Counted from the first letter of the stretch, positions 1 through 11,340 are shown. The stretch: DNA of 64,000 nt from Bolinopsis microptera (GCF_026151205.1 NC_087075.1:8979303-9043302); one strand, 5' to 3'. Notes: generated by a model from the letters alone, not told the origin. Made by a program: numbers and translations.

Positions 1-215
1 CAACATAGCTGTTCATTAAGAAGTAAACATGATCTGACTGCTCGACTCGTAGATCACATAAGGGACGGGAGCTCTTGCTAAAGGGGGGTTCTCGTATCAA
101 GGGATGTGAGACGTACGTGTCAAAGGCTTGCAAGGGGAGTGAGCCGATCTAGTGTTCTAGGTATAAATATTGGGTGATAGAAGGTAGTAGTATCGCATTT
201 AATTCTATCAACAGT

Positions 216-1142
216 CATGCCTACCTTCTCCAAGTTCCTCAACGGTTTCAGAGAAGAAGAACCATTTATCCTCTTTGATGGGAAGACTGACCGAGATGTG
301 AGAATCATAGCATATTTCCCCAAAGTTACACCATACATTCGGTGATAGAAAACAAATGTCTACCATTAGTTTATATTTTGACTGGTGATAAGAAAGGAGA
401 CACCTATAGTTATGTTTTGAGTGTGATTAAGTATTTCTTTGACCAGAATTGTCCAACTGACACTGGTACTGTTCTTATAGATTTTGAAAAAGCTGTTATA
501 GACTCATTTCGGGACATTCTGCCAGGATGGGACGTTGCCAATTGTTACTTCCATCTCTGTCAGTCTGTTCAGAAGAACATCAGCAAAAAATTTAAAGTTA
601 GATATTTTAAGGATAAGATTTTTGCGAGAGCCGCAAGGCTGGTTGCTTTTTTAGCTTTTGTCCCAATAGCTGATGTTGAGGAGGCTTTCTTTGAAATAAC
701 TTTCTACATCCAATCTAACTATCCTGAGTTGATGGTTGTAGTGAATTATTTCGAGAAAACTTACTTAGGGTCAGCCATTGTAGACAGTGAGGTGAGGGTT
801 CCTCCCACATATCCTTTAGAGTTCTGGAATCATTTCGCCAGTATTCTTCAGGATCCGGAGTTCCCTCGGACCTCTAACATGGTGGAGGGGTTTCACAGAG
901 GTTTCAAAACCCGAGTGAATCGCCCAAAGCCCTCTGTTCAAGAATATTTTCGTGCTATCAAGGAGCAACAGGTTGTTACAGATTACCATCTGGATCGGCT
1001 TGCTGTTGGAAAGACTCCTTCCAAAAAGAAGAGGATTTCCAGCAGTATTCTGTACGACCTTTGTTCCTTCTACACGACATACCCAACAAAGATTGAGTAC
1101 TTGTTCGCTGTTGCGAAATACTTTGGTAATAATATTGAGTAA
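216..1142 (+). pseudogene. Broken MULE-type transposase
   Basis: The open frame 342-1142 (266 residues) resembles the MULE transposase domain: a VLIDFEKA acidic motif, then W-x5-CYFHLCQ, then a conserved TSNMVEGFHRGFK segment near the C-terminus. Transposases of this family cut and paste DNA through a DDE active site. The same frame upstream (from ATG 216) encodes FILFDGKTDRDVRII, which fits the N-terminal edge of the domain. It is separated from the rest by two stop codons (336-341), and the usual W-x-DGTF segment between them is missing. The copy is therefore deleted and dead. No terminal repeats were recognised. The class is fairly secure; the family is not. Confidence 0.7.
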
Positions 1143-3229
1143 TTTGTTGTATTCTGAAGTATTATATTATTAATCGATTTAACATTTTATAACCAGCCAA
1201 TACATTGTCTCAATTTAAAACATGTTCACTTCTTAATTTGTAGCTTCTGTGTGCAGAGTTGTCATATGAACTTTACCCCAGATCTAGCCCATTTCTAGGT
1301 CAATTATATTCAATCCATGGATCACATCACTAATTATACGCCACAAGCTTCAAGCTTGCATGTTAATTACTTGATGACGTATATGGTGGATCATATCACT
1401 TCGGCCCCAAAGTCTGGCAGCCTAATTATTTTACAAATATCACCCGTTAACGATCTCAAAGTGAAGCAAGCTTGATCATGCACGCGAAGCAAGGTTCGTG
1501 GTTGAACGTACGGCCTCCAACCATGTTTCATGTCTGAAATGTGGGTTTGAGAAACACTATATATGATAATTGTGGATATAATTGATTGACGATGTCAAAC
1601 TCTTCCAGATTGTTGCTCTGTGAATTAACAGAGCAACGATCTAGTGATAGGAATATAATAATTATCATAAACATGGGTTGTTAAACTGTAAACACAACTT
1701 CTAGATTTAACTATATGTCATATTGTTTCGGCTGCAACATCTATTATTGCATTTATATAGTGAAACAAATTTTTTAGTGAAACAAATTTAAAATTTTATC
1801 CTTTATTTTACAATCATAATATAATAATATTTATAAGCCTCCGTTTTGAAAGTTTTAAATTTTAATACATTCACAATTCTATTTAAAATTCAATTTTATG
1901 TACAAGTCAATAACTGGCCGCCAAAGCCGCGCATTCTTGAAAACAGGATTAACTTGATTATAGTTATACGACTATGTAAATTTAAAACTATCCGTGGTTT
2001 TTTCTTTTAAATAAATAAATTATAATTTTACCTAAGTCCAAAGCCAGCTTTGAAAAATTTACTATTAAATCATAATATATCGTCAACTTTAAATATTTAC
2101 AATGCAACAATTCATTAATTTGTAAACACGCGTACTCCAGCCCCTAAACGCATAAATTTTTATGCGGCGCGGCTCAAGCCGCGCACGCACGTATTATTTT
2201 ATACTGTTTGCTTTCTAATAAATATCGTGCCAATGTGTACGTCTAAATTGTAAACGTTCATGTTTTGTGTAAAGTGAATCCAATTGGGACTAGTGACAAG
2301 GATAAGGACCCAAGTGCCTGTACGGCTTTTTCGGGCCCCTGTGGACCACTACTCTTGAAATCACTCTACAACATTGAACATCTATATCTACTACGTCATT
2401 TGGCAATTGTTGTCATTAATCTAACTTTCTAATTAATTGCCGAGGGGGAAGAGTAAACGCTTCACATTAAAATTCAATATATACAAAATTCAAAACCATC
2501 AATACGGTATTAAATATTATGGACAAGTCTATAGATCTATTTCGTAGTCATATATTCACATGATTTGCTTTATATTATCTTAATACTGTAATGAAGTACA
2601 GTAGGATTTGTGTTTCGAGAAAGAAAGGTTGCGGTCAAATTATTAACAAAAGTAAACAAAAGTCCATCAGGGACTCCGTGGAGTCGAAAAAGGTACACGG
2701 CTGCTGTCTGGTGCTGCTAGGCATTTATTGATCAAGATGTTTTATTGTATTGATTTATAATGATTCTATTGTTCGTGACTAATCAAGTTCTAAGTGGAGG
2801 TATAAAGTGCTGCTCAAGATACTTCGTCATCTCATGTCCAGTATAATGATTAAGATAGTATACAATGCAGTTTTAGTAGTTGACCCAAACAGTTAAGTCC
2901 GTCATAACTCACAATCGTTAAGTCGTCGGTCAATTGTCAAAGTCGTCGTGTGTTTATTCGTTGAGATAGCAGCAAGATAAGATGTTACGCGCGCGCGCGT
3001 TTAATCCCGTCGACGTGAGATGTGACAATGAAAACGCCATAGAATTATTATTTTCGCGCGTTACGTAGAGTTTACCAGTGTGTAATACTAGTTAACACTG
3101 GGTGTACACTGAGTGTAAGTGTAAGTTTCATATACAAGCCGTTGAATATTTCCAATTTTGAGTGTATCGTGAGCATGTTTTACAGTGCAATTGCTCGGTA
3201 CTAGTGTGTTTGTGTATATATATATATAT
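1143..3229. other. AT-rich stretch without recognised genes
   Basis: No convincing coding frame, RNA gene or complete mobile element is visible. Small landmarks are a CG alternating tract near 2985-3000 and an alternating TA tract near 3215-3229. The TA tract may mark the 3' tail of the neighbouring non-LTR element. Confidence 0.5.
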
Positions 3230-3325
3230 CATTTGTGGAGTATGGTGTAAGTAATGTTTTTGGTTGGAGTGCAGTGGTTATATGTATGAGAAAAGATATA
3301 TGGTCATTTTAGTAACTCAAATAAA

Positions 3326-6300
3326 TCAGAACTTGAGCTCATTTGTGGCAAAATTAAGCTCACACCAATCAAGTGTATCATGCTTGAATTGCAATTCTCG
3401 TAAGGCAATTTTCAATATATTCTTAAACCCGTTTGTCGGAGTATTAAAACTTATCTTACTTGATGTTTGTCGACAGCTGTTCCACATGTAGGATGATTGG
3501 TAGATGAATTGTGAGGATGGTTGTGATGTAATGAAATAATCCTCTCGTCGTGGTGACCTGTTAAATGATGAGTACAGTGATAATGGTTCCTCTAACTTAT
3601 TAATTTTGAATAGTTCTAAGAGACAAGTGTACTTGTACAGATTGTGGACCGTCAACAACCTGTGGGTTTTAAACAAGGGCTTGGAGTGTTCTTTTTGGTA
3701 AAAGTCCACCCCCAGTCTTTGCTTATCAACAGGTCGTGTTCGGGCACACGTTTTAAACTTCTCTAGGTAAGCTTCTCTATCCCCAAACAAAATTCTTATA
3801 CACTTTTTCTGTGTTTTAAAGATAGGTTCAAGTCGGTTATTGCTAATACCACCCCACACAGATATTCCAAATCCTAAATGTGATTCAAATAGAGTATGAT
3901 ATAAATCCTTATAATACTGCTTTGGGACAATGTGTCGTATTCTGCACAGCTTTCCTACTTCGCATTTAAGTTTTGAGTTAAGTGACTGCGTATGTGATTT
4001 CCAGTTAAGTTGGTCGTCAATAATAACGCCTAGAAATTTAGCTTCTTGAACTCTTTTAATAACTACATTATTTAAAGTTAGTATGTTCTCGTCATTTTCT
4101 ACTTCCTCTTTGGCCCGTGAGGGTTTAAAATGAATAAAACAACATTTCTTAATGTTAATATGTAATAAGTTTAGTTTCATATACTTGTACACAAATGATA
4201 GAACTTCATTTCCTTTTTCGTATAGTCTTTTGACACATGTGTCTTCTATAAATATGTTAGTGTCGTCGGCAAATAGTATAAACTTTCCTATAATTGATGA
4301 GTTACGGATGTCATTAATATAAATAATAAAAAGTAAGGGACCAAGACAGCTCCCCTGCGGCACTCCATAGACTACTGGAAGTTTCTCGGATTCTTCACCT
4401 AATACCGAGACATACTGGTATCTGTTCGACAGGTAACTTGCTATAAGGTTATTTGCATTTCCACGGATTCCATAATTTTCTAACTTATGCAGTAACTTTT
4501 CATGTGATATTGTATCAAAGGCTTTACTAAGATCAATAAATATTCCAAGAACGTGTTGTTTTTTCTTGAGGCAAGATTCTACGTGGTTCACTGAGTAATT
4601 TAGGGCATAACTGGTCGAGTGATTTTTACGGAATCCGTACTGGTTTTCATATAAGGAGTTCTGTGAATGAAAGAAGCTGTATAATCTATTGAATATAATC
4701 TTTTCAAATATTTTACCAAACACAGCTAGCGTTGATACAGGTCTATAGTTTTCAAGGAGTTCCTGGTTATCTTTCTTGTAAATGGGACTAATCCTTCCAA
4801 CTTTAAGGTCATCTGGAAATATGCCATCTTTCATACATTCGTTATACAGTACAGTGAGTAAAGGAGTAACTATTTTAGAGGACTGCTTAATTACATGAAT
4901 CGGTATGTCACTTGCCTTGCCATTTTTAAGTTCAGATATGATTTTGCTAACCTCGTCTGTTGTGCAGTCATGCATGTAAATACTGGAAGTGTTTGAAAGC
5001 GGTAGATAATCATAGAAACTAGGTATACTGTTTATGTTAATTTGTCCAAGATCATTGTAAGCGGTATTTAGGTCAGAGGCTAATGATACAAAATATTTAT
5101 TGAATTCGTTTGCTATGATCCTTCTATTTGTTATCTTAACGTTGTCTATGGTGAACAGCGGCTTTATTTCACGCCGCCGTTTACCTCTTATACGATTTAT
5201 TAGTTCCCAGGTCTTTTTACTATCACCGCTATTTTCAGCAAATTTACCAGAGAAGTATTCTGTTTTCACAGTTTGACGTGTTTTCTTTAGGACTTTTCTG
5301 TATTCTTTGTAGATAAGGTAGCGACTACGTTTTAGTGAGCATTCAGGGCACTGGCAAATGCCGCCCTTTTTATCAGTTTCCCCGAGTTTACATTTTCTAT
5401 TTCTTATCTCAACCCAATTTTCGTACAGTTTATGCTGATTATTAATTGAGCAAATGAGACCGGGAGTTATCCAAGGGTTAACCTGAACAGTTCTCTTAGA
5501 GGTTTTCGGGGTCTCTAGTTTAAACGATTTTTCGACGCAGTTTTTGTAAGTGTCATGGAATTCAGTAAAGTTATGGATTGTTTTAGTTTTAAGCTCATCT
5601 TCAAGATCCACTAGGAAGCCGTTAACATTTGATTGACAGAAGTCGTAATATTGTTTAAAAGAAGTTTTTTCAGAGTTGACTTCAACATTCCAGTTAAATG
5701 TGTTAAAAATAGGTGAGTGATGAGTTATTCGTTCTTTTAGGGTGCCTGAAGTAATCACATTCTCAATATCGTTAGTAATAATGTTATCTATGCAGGATGC
5801 TTTACAGCCTGGTTTTTCGTGGGTAACAATAGATATTAACGGACAAAATCCTTTACTGAATAATATTTCTTCATATTTTTGAACATTTTTGTTATCTTTA
5901 TCATGAAGATCGATATTAAAGTCTCCAGCTAGATAACTAAACTTCGGCATGTGATCAAGAAGGTTAGAAAGTTCAACTAGAGCTTGGGAAATACAGCCAC
6001 TTGGTGGACGATACAAAACACCTACATTAACAGGTTGATCTTCGTTACTTAATGATAAGACAAGTATTTCTAGATGTTCTGTGACTTGTGATATATTCTC
6101 AATTACAGTAGCATTTAATTTATCGTCAACATAAAGGGCTACTCCAGTGCCCTTTTGTTTGTTAGGTGCTGTGTCCTGATAGTAACTATTATAACCGTCG
6201 AGCTGAAATAGATTGCTTAATTCTTTTCCAGTGTTGGTTTCAGCTAGGGCTATTACGGAGAATTTTGTTTTGTACCTACAGGTTTCAATGGCAAGGTTGT

Positions 6301-6679
6301 CAAAATTTGATTTATTTCCATCAATATTTTGAAAGAGAATAGATGATTGTTTCTTTACTTGGTTGCAGACAATATTTGTAAGGTCAGATGCAGTGTATGA
6401 GTTACAATCATTTAAAGTATTTGAGATTTTGGTTGTGTATTCGTCTAGGTTGTTGTCGTCGTCGTCATTGTCAGTGAGTAGTTTAAATGGGTTGTATTTA
6501 ACCTTGTCTAAATGGATACAACGAGTACAGTAAAACTCATTAGATTGGCTATTTGGATTTGATTTGCGATAGCATTTATGGTGCATTATGCAGTCACAGT
6601 GAAAACATTCAACTATTGTTTGGCCGATGACTATGTTCTTAGAACAGACAGGACATACCTCCTTAATGAGGGGAGTCAT
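3326..6679 (-). CDS. Non-LTR ORF2: PHD-type zinc finger, APE endonuclease and reverse transcriptase
   Basis: This 1117-residue protein would nick target DNA and copy the element RNA into it. Residues about 9-54 form a C4-H-C3 zinc finger (C9, C12, C25, C28, H33/H34, C36, C51, C54), a PHD-like layout. An AP-endonuclease-like domain follows: ALAETN, then LAGDFNIDLHD, then CIDNIITND and ITHHSPIF. The reverse transcriptase has NYRPVSTL, GFRKNHST, the motif A segment IDLSKAFDT, GVPQGSCLGPLLF, and the catalytic FADD near residues 803-806. No frameshift or stop is present. The start ATG overlaps the ORF1 stop. Superfamily assignment beyond the CR1/L2/Jockey neighbourhood is uncertain. Confidence 0.9.
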   Translation of the reverse strand: MTPLIKEVCPVCSKNIVIGQTIVECFHCDCIMHHKCYRKSNPNSQSNEFYCTRCIHLDKVKYNPFKLLTDNDDDDNNLDEYTTKISNTLNDCNSYTASDLTNIVCNQVKKQSSILFQNIDGNKSNFDNLAIETCRYKTKFSVIALAETNTGKELSNLFQLDGYNSYYQDTAPNKQKGTGVALYVDDKLNATVIENISQVTEHLEILVLSLSNEDQPVNVGVLYRPPSGCISQALVELSNLLDHMPKFSYLAGDFNIDLHDKDNKNVQKYEEILFSKGFCPLISIVTHEKPGCKASCIDNIITNDIENVITSGTLKERITHHSPIFNTFNWNVEVNSEKTSFKQYYDFCQSNVNGFLVDLEDELKTKTIHNFTEFHDTYKNCVEKSFKLETPKTSKRTVQVNPWITPGLICSINNQHKLYENWVEIRNRKCKLGETDKKGGICQCPECSLKRSRYLIYKEYRKVLKKTRQTVKTEYFSGKFAENSGDSKKTWELINRIRGKRRREIKPLFTIDNVKITNRRIIANEFNKYFVSLASDLNTAYNDLGQININSIPSFYDYLPLSNTSSIYMHDCTTDEVSKIISELKNGKASDIPIHVIKQSSKIVTPLLTVLYNECMKDGIFPDDLKVGRISPIYKKDNQELLENYRPVSTLAVFGKIFEKIIFNRLYSFFHSQNSLYENQYGFRKNHSTSYALNYSVNHVESCLKKKQHVLGIFIDLSKAFDTISHEKLLHKLENYGIRGNANNLIASYLSNRYQYVSVLGEESEKLPVVYGVPQGSCLGPLLFIIYINDIRNSSIIGKFILFADDTNIFIEDTCVKRLYEKGNEVLSFVYKYMKLNLLHINIKKCCFIHFKPSRAKEEVENDENILTLNNVVIKRVQEAKFLGVIIDDQLNWKSHTQSLNSKLKCEVGKLCRIRHIVPKQYYKDLYHTLFESHLGFGISVWGGISNNRLEPIFKTQKKCIRILFGDREAYLEKFKTCARTRPVDKQRLGVDFYQKEHSKPLFKTHRLLTVHNLYKYTCLLELFKINKLEEPLSLYSSFNRSPRREDYFITSQPSSQFIYQSSYMWNSCRQTSSKISFNTPTNGFKNILKIALRELQFKHDTLDWCELNFATNELKF

Positions 6680-8220
6680 GGTTGGTAACCATCCACGTGA
6701 CCCTGACTAGCAGCAGCAGGAACAACAGGACCAGTTTCTCTTCCAGCAGTCGCATCCCTGTAGGATCTATCGTCTACCCTTGTGGACCTCCTCTTCCTTT
6801 TGTCGATACCACCGTTAATCCTGAGAAGAACAGTGTTACGAATAAATTGACCTAACTTTGCTAGTCCCCTCCAGTTGAGGTGAAGGAAGTCCGGTTTTTG
6901 GTATTTGTTGAGGTCGCAAGAGAGAGAGCGGTCAAGGAGACCATCCCTATCACAGAACTCATCAAATCCATCCACATAACTGACACCAAAATTGGACGGG
7001 AGCAGCCTACATCGAATCAAACTGTTAAAGTATATAAGCTTTCTATTTAAATCAGCACGTTTAGAAGGAATTGTTGGACAAACATATACATGCACACCCG
7101 GATTAATAGATTGAATCTGGGCAATTTTTGAAACTAGATGGTTGTAGATTATATCAATATCGTTTTGGCTTTTTACATCTGTTTGTTTCAGGTCATTAAC
7201 CCCACACAATATAACACAGTTTCTATAGCCACAGGACACATAAGGATCAATGCTATCGACAGTTGGGGCAAAGAATCGTTTTCCAGGAAGCCATTTGCCG
7301 AATGACTTGGCAGGATCAGAACCGAATTTCAGTCCGCCGGTGTTCGAGTCCCCAATGATACATGTAGCGTTTCTATTCAGGGAACTGACTGATCTCAATG
7401 TTATACTGTAGCGCAGCCCAGTTATCTCGCCTGCATCGATACGATGGTGGAACAGTGCTTGGCTACGACGAGTCATTACATATAATGATCCTGGGCCACA
7501 TAGTTGCTTGTGCTCATCAATACCTGTACTAGCATCAGAGAAAGAAACATGACATGCAGTACCAAGAGAGACTGTAAAGATACTTGATTCCGGGTGGATA
7601 GAAGGCTCGTTATCAGAGTGTCTAGGCAAGGTGCTGCTTGTGCCGTCAAACCGATTCACCAAACAGCTGTTAACCTGAGGTTGGTCACCTGAACAAAACT
7701 CACTGTTGATTCTGTCGATGAGTTTTCTCAAGGGTGGTGGTATTGCCTTTGGTGTCTTGGACGACTTAGATCCAGGATAATCGTACCGTTCCCCATATGA
7801 TAGGCAGGAGCGTTCGTTTTCAATTTTGAAGTCTGTGCTGCTCAAATCAAATAGGTCAACTAGTTCTTCCGCAGTCTTCTGATCTATAAAATCGTTTTTG
7901 AACAGTTCCACAGGTTTCTGCTCATGATGAGGTGGCTGCAAAAGGACAGGTGGTGCTGGAGGACGAGGATGCTGTGCAGGAGGTAGGTTGGGAGGAATGC
8001 AAGGACCAGGGTTATGCAATGGCTGTATAGAACTTATAGACTGTTTTAGTTCAGCAATGCCTGCAGCTACAGTGGGCTCATTTGCAGAAAGTGCGGTGAG
8101 TTGTTCTGAGATGCTCTTCAGAAACTGCTCAGATGAGTCTGTAGATGGGGATGATTCAGGGGAAGGTCTAGATGCTAAAAGTTTAAGGTCCCTCTGTAGT
8201 TCAGCAAAAACTAATTGCAT
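6676..8220 (-). CDS. Non-LTR ORF1: AlkB-like 2OG-Fe(II) oxygenase plus SGNH hydrolase
   Basis: This 514-residue protein is the first frame of the retrotransposon. Residues 1-70 are a Ser-rich, possibly helical segment, and 70-100 are Pro-rich. Residues about 105-280 match the AlkB fold pattern: VNRFDG, then the iron ligands H201-x-D203, then H258 or H259, then R270-YSITL-R276, which resembles the AlkB R-x-N-x-T-x-R end motif. Residues about 285-465 match SGNH hydrolases: block I GDSN (290-293), block III CGVND (339-343) and block V DFLH (444-447). Esterase-like ORF1 domains are known in CR1-type elements. The oxygenase is unusual; by analogy with AlkB it could act on methylated RNA or DNA, which is inference. 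The ATG lies inside a hairpin. Confidence 0.8.
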   Translation of the reverse strand: MQLVFAELQRDLKLLASRPSPESSPSTDSSEQFLKSISEQLTALSANEPTVAAGIAELKQSISSIQPLHNPGPCIPPNLPPAQHPRPPAPPVLLQPPHHEQKPVELFKNDFIDQKTAEELVDLFDLSSTDFKIENERSCLSYGERYDYPGSKSSKTPKAIPPPLRKLIDRINSEFCSGDQPQVNSCLVNRFDGTSSTLPRHSDNEPSIHPESSIFTVSLGTACHVSFSDASTGIDEHKQLCGPGSLYVMTRRSQALFHHRIDAGEITGLRYSITLRSVSSLNRNATCIIGDSNTGGLKFGSDPAKSFGKWLPGKRFFAPTVDSIDPYVSCGYRNCVILCGVNDLKQTDVKSQNDIDIIYNHLVSKIAQIQSINPGVHVYVCPTIPSKRADLNRKLIYFNSLIRCRLLPSNFGVSYVDGFDEFCDRDGLLDRSLSCDLNKYQKPDFLHLNWRGLAKLGQFIRNTVLLRINGGIDKRKRRSTRVDDRSYRDATAGRETGPVVPAAASQGHVDGYQP

Positions 8221-8239
8221 ATAAATGCAATTAGTTTTT
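8206..8239. repeat. Perfect 15-bp inverted repeat at ORF1 start
   Basis: The arms 8206-8220 and 8225-8239 are perfect reverse complements around a 4-base loop. The ATG of the retrotransposon ORF1 (8220-8218 on the - strand) sits in one arm. It marks the 5' end of the non-LTR copy or a rearrangement formed there on insertion. Confidence 0.8.
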
Positions 8240-8252
8240 AAAAGAACTTGAT

Positions 8253-8295
8253 ACGTATATGGACACGTTCATTGAAGTTTGAGGAAATTGGTAAA
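8253..8295 (+). repeat. Left terminal inverted repeat
   Basis: It pairs with 11341-11385. The shared core GGACACGTTCATTGAAGTTT is identical on both sides. A diverged internal copy recurs near 8934-8980. Confidence 0.8.
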
Positions 8296-9508
8296 TTTCT
8301 AAAACAGCGTTTTTGACGATAGTGGTTTAATTTTAACATATATTAATCTAGCGTGTTCATAAGTTCTGAACATTAGCCACGTGACCCATACTCCCATATG
8401 CACTGCTCAAAAATAAAATGTATTGCTTTTAGGCACTATCATGTAAAAAATGTCACATTTTTGTGACATTGTTTACCATAGCTGCCCAATTAGCATTTTT
8501 TGGTCTAAAATATAGTAGATTAGGTCAATCTAACAATTATGATACAATGTAGGCCTAAAGGGCAGTGATCGAACGGCTTTAAGGCAACATTTCGTAAACT
8601 TTGTCACACTCAGAATACGGGACCTCTTTTCTACTGTAAGGTGTCCTCAAAACCCTTTCAACTCATTATTTGATGGTTCTTCTGCCAATCATAGCCCTAA
8701 AATATGTTGTTTTGAAAAATTAACAAATACATGCACTTGGCTATTGGGAAATGATGTAAATTCTGTCACATTATATGGAATTTGAAATTCTGGGTGAATT
8801 TCCGAAATCATTTATATCTGATTTTGGTTTGGAAGGCGGGAAAACTCTATATGAGGACGATACACGGATACAGTTGATTGAAGTATAGGGCAGTTGATGT
8901 AAACATCGTCACAAAATGATACGAAATCGTAAATGGACACGTTCATGTTGAAGTTTAAGGATATTGGTAAACCAAAAAAAATAACGTGTTCAGAAGTTCT
9001 GGACATTAGCCACGTGACCCATACTTCCATATACACGGCTCAGAAATACAATTTATTGTTTTTAGGCACTATAATGTAAAAAATGTCACATTTTTGTGAC
9101 TGTGTTAACCATAGCTGCCCAATTAGCATTGTTTTGGTTTAAAATATAGTAGATTAGGTCATTCTAACAATTATGATACAACATTTGGCTAAAGGGCAGG
9201 GATCGAACGGTTTTAAGGCAATATTTCGTAAACTCAGAATACGATACCTCTTTTCTACTGTGAGGTGTCCTCTACCAATCATAGCCCTAAAATATGTTGT
9301 TTTGAAAAGTTAGCAAATACATGCACTTATTGGGAAATGATGTAAATTCTGTCACATTATATCATGTATATGGAATTTAAAATTTTGGGTGAATTGCCGA
9401 AATCATTTATATCTGATTTTGGTTTGGAAGGCGGGAAAACTGTATATAAGGACGATGCACGGATAGAGCTGATTCAAGTTAAGGGCAGTTGATGTAAAAA
9501 TTGTCACA
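8253..9508. repeat. Tandem duplication of about 650 bp inside the TIR element
   Basis: The segment from the left terminus to about 8913 recurs, diverged, from about 8925 to 9508. Shared landmarks are the terminal-like sequence, the CCACGTGACCCATACT segment (about 8380 and 9010), and the paired TGTAAA/GTCACA sites. Confidence 0.7.
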
Positions 9509-11310
9509 ATAATAATAAGGGCAGTTGATATGAAAGAAAATCTATCTAACTAATGCAATGGCTGATGTGACGAAAATTACATATTTTCTTGACCCTATTT
9601 TGAAGAAACATGCCTCGATTAGAATTCAATATTCTTCCAGAAATTATTAGTAGGTTATTATTCAGCAAATCAGAACTCAAGTTTAACAATTCTGAGTTTA
9701 ATTTTACTAAGTTACCGAAATGTGACGAAATTCACTTTTCCTGCCCCAAAAGTATAATTTCAATGTGATGAAAAATGGGCATGGGTTTCTATATTTCCTT
9801 ATCTCTGAATTAATCATTTCAAACTATAATTAGGACTGTTGATGTGAAAGAAAGTGTATCTAAATTTTACAATGACGTATTTGACAAAATTTACATTTCT
9901 TGACCCTATTTTGAAGAACCATACCCCGATTAGAATTCAATATTCTTCCAGGAATTATAAGTAGGTTATTATTCAGCAGATCATCAGAACTCAAGTTTGA
10001 CAATTCTGAGTTTAATTATACTAAGTTACCGAAATGTGACGAAATTCACTTTTCCTGCCCCAAAAGTATAATTTCAATGTGATGAAAAATGGGCATGGGT
10101 TTCTATATTTCCTTTATCTCTGCATTAATCATTTCAAACTATAATTAGGACTGTTGATGTGAAAGAAAATCTATCTAAATTTTACAATGACGTATGTGAC
10201 GAAATTTACATTTCTTGACCCTATTTTGAAGAACCATACCCCGATTAGAATTCAATATTCTTCCAGGAATTATTGGTAGGTTATTTTTCAGCAAATCAGA
10301 ACTCAAGTTTAACAATGCTGAGTTTGATATCACTAATTTACCGAAATGTGACGAAATTTACTTTTCCTGCCCCAACAGTATAATTTCAATGTGATGAAAA
10401 ATGGGCATGGGTTTCTATATTTCCTGTATAAATCCATTCCAACTATAATAAGGGCAGTTGATATGAAAGAAAATCTATCTAACTAATGCAATGGCTGATG
10501 TGACGAAATTTACATTTCTTGCCCCTATTTTGAAGAATCATACCTCAATTAGTATATAATGTTACTTTATCACCATCACTATGTCGATAAATTAGTTATT
10601 TTGCCAACACGGAGCAAATAAAGTTATAATATTTTTTTTGTGACGAAATTTACAAATTTTTACCCTGTTCAGGTGTTGAAATTTATCCAATGTTAACATA
10701 TCACTGCCATATAATAATTTATATGACCGGCGTATGGTTGGAATATTGTTAATTGATCCATAGTACGTAATATAGGGTGTTTAAGTTGGTATACTAATAT
10801 TTACTCAATTTCACACATGTTGAGATATCATACAAATTTATGTGACTAAATTTACCTATTTCTGCCTTCTGTATTTGTATTTGCCTATAACAATGAAATA
10901 TGTGAACAATTCCAAACACATTCAGCTCACAAAATAATGCTAGACTATTCGGCATTTCTTGTCAGGATGTCATAAACATCCCTCATATAAATTTCTTAAA
11001 TGTGTGACGGAGTTTACATGGTGCTACCATTTAAGGAAAAAAGTCGCTAAATATGTAGATAATAGTCATATACAGCTATTCTATGAATTGGAAATTCGAA
11101 AATTTGGTCAAACACGGCAACAAGGGGTCCATATAAACTCCGTCACGTTTTTATAGTGTGACAAAGTTTACAACTCACTGCCGGCCGCATTTAAGCGATA
11201 TCTTATCGTCTGATAAAGATATCGTTATGCGACAAAGTTTATCTAGAGGATGAAACGATTATCTTAGGGTTAGAGGGTTTATATAGTTTTATAGTGTGAC
11301 ACATTTTACA
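8442..11310. repeat. Array of the bipartite motif TGTGACNNNNTTTACA
   Basis: The left half of the element mostly carries TGTAAA-N4-GTCACA: 8442-8457, 8593-8608, 8755-8770, 8898-8913, 9075-9090, 9341-9356 and 9493-9508. The right half mostly carries the reverse complement TGTGAC-N4-TTTACA: 9566-9581, 10195-10210, 10347-10362, 10499-10514, 10639-10654, 11003-11018, 11157-11172 and 11295-11310, plus degenerate copies (for example 9719, 9890, 10033, 10840, 11228). The orientation switches near 9510-9560. One position (8442-8477) has two motifs facing each other. The spacer is always four bases. Confidence 0.8.
9500..10600. repeat. About 310-bp tandem repeats inside the TIR element
   Basis: Units beginning near 9520, 9835, 10145 and 10448 share GTTGATGTGAAAGAAAATCT-like starts. 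Each then has a TGTGACGAAATTTACA site, a CCCTATTTTGAAGAA segment and GATTAGAATTCAATATTC. The last unit is incomplete. Confidence 0.7.
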
Positions 11311-11340
11311 TCATCGTGCCATTCAGTAGGGTCACTAATA

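Larger units (their letters stand above)
3230..8240 (-). mobile_element. Non-LTR retrotransposon with ORF1 and ORF2 (CR1/L2/Jockey-like group)
   Basis: Two long intact frames on the - strand (ORF1 6676-8220, ORF2 3326-6679) overlap by four bases (ATGA), so ORF2 is probably translated by termination-reinitiation. ORF2 combines an APE-type endonuclease with a reverse transcriptase, which defines the class. The 3' end is placed near the TA-rich tract at 3215-3229. The 5' end is placed just past ORF1, where a perfect inverted repeat lies at 8206-8239. No target-site duplication was identified, so both borders are approximate. Intact frames suggest recent activity. Confidence 0.75.
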
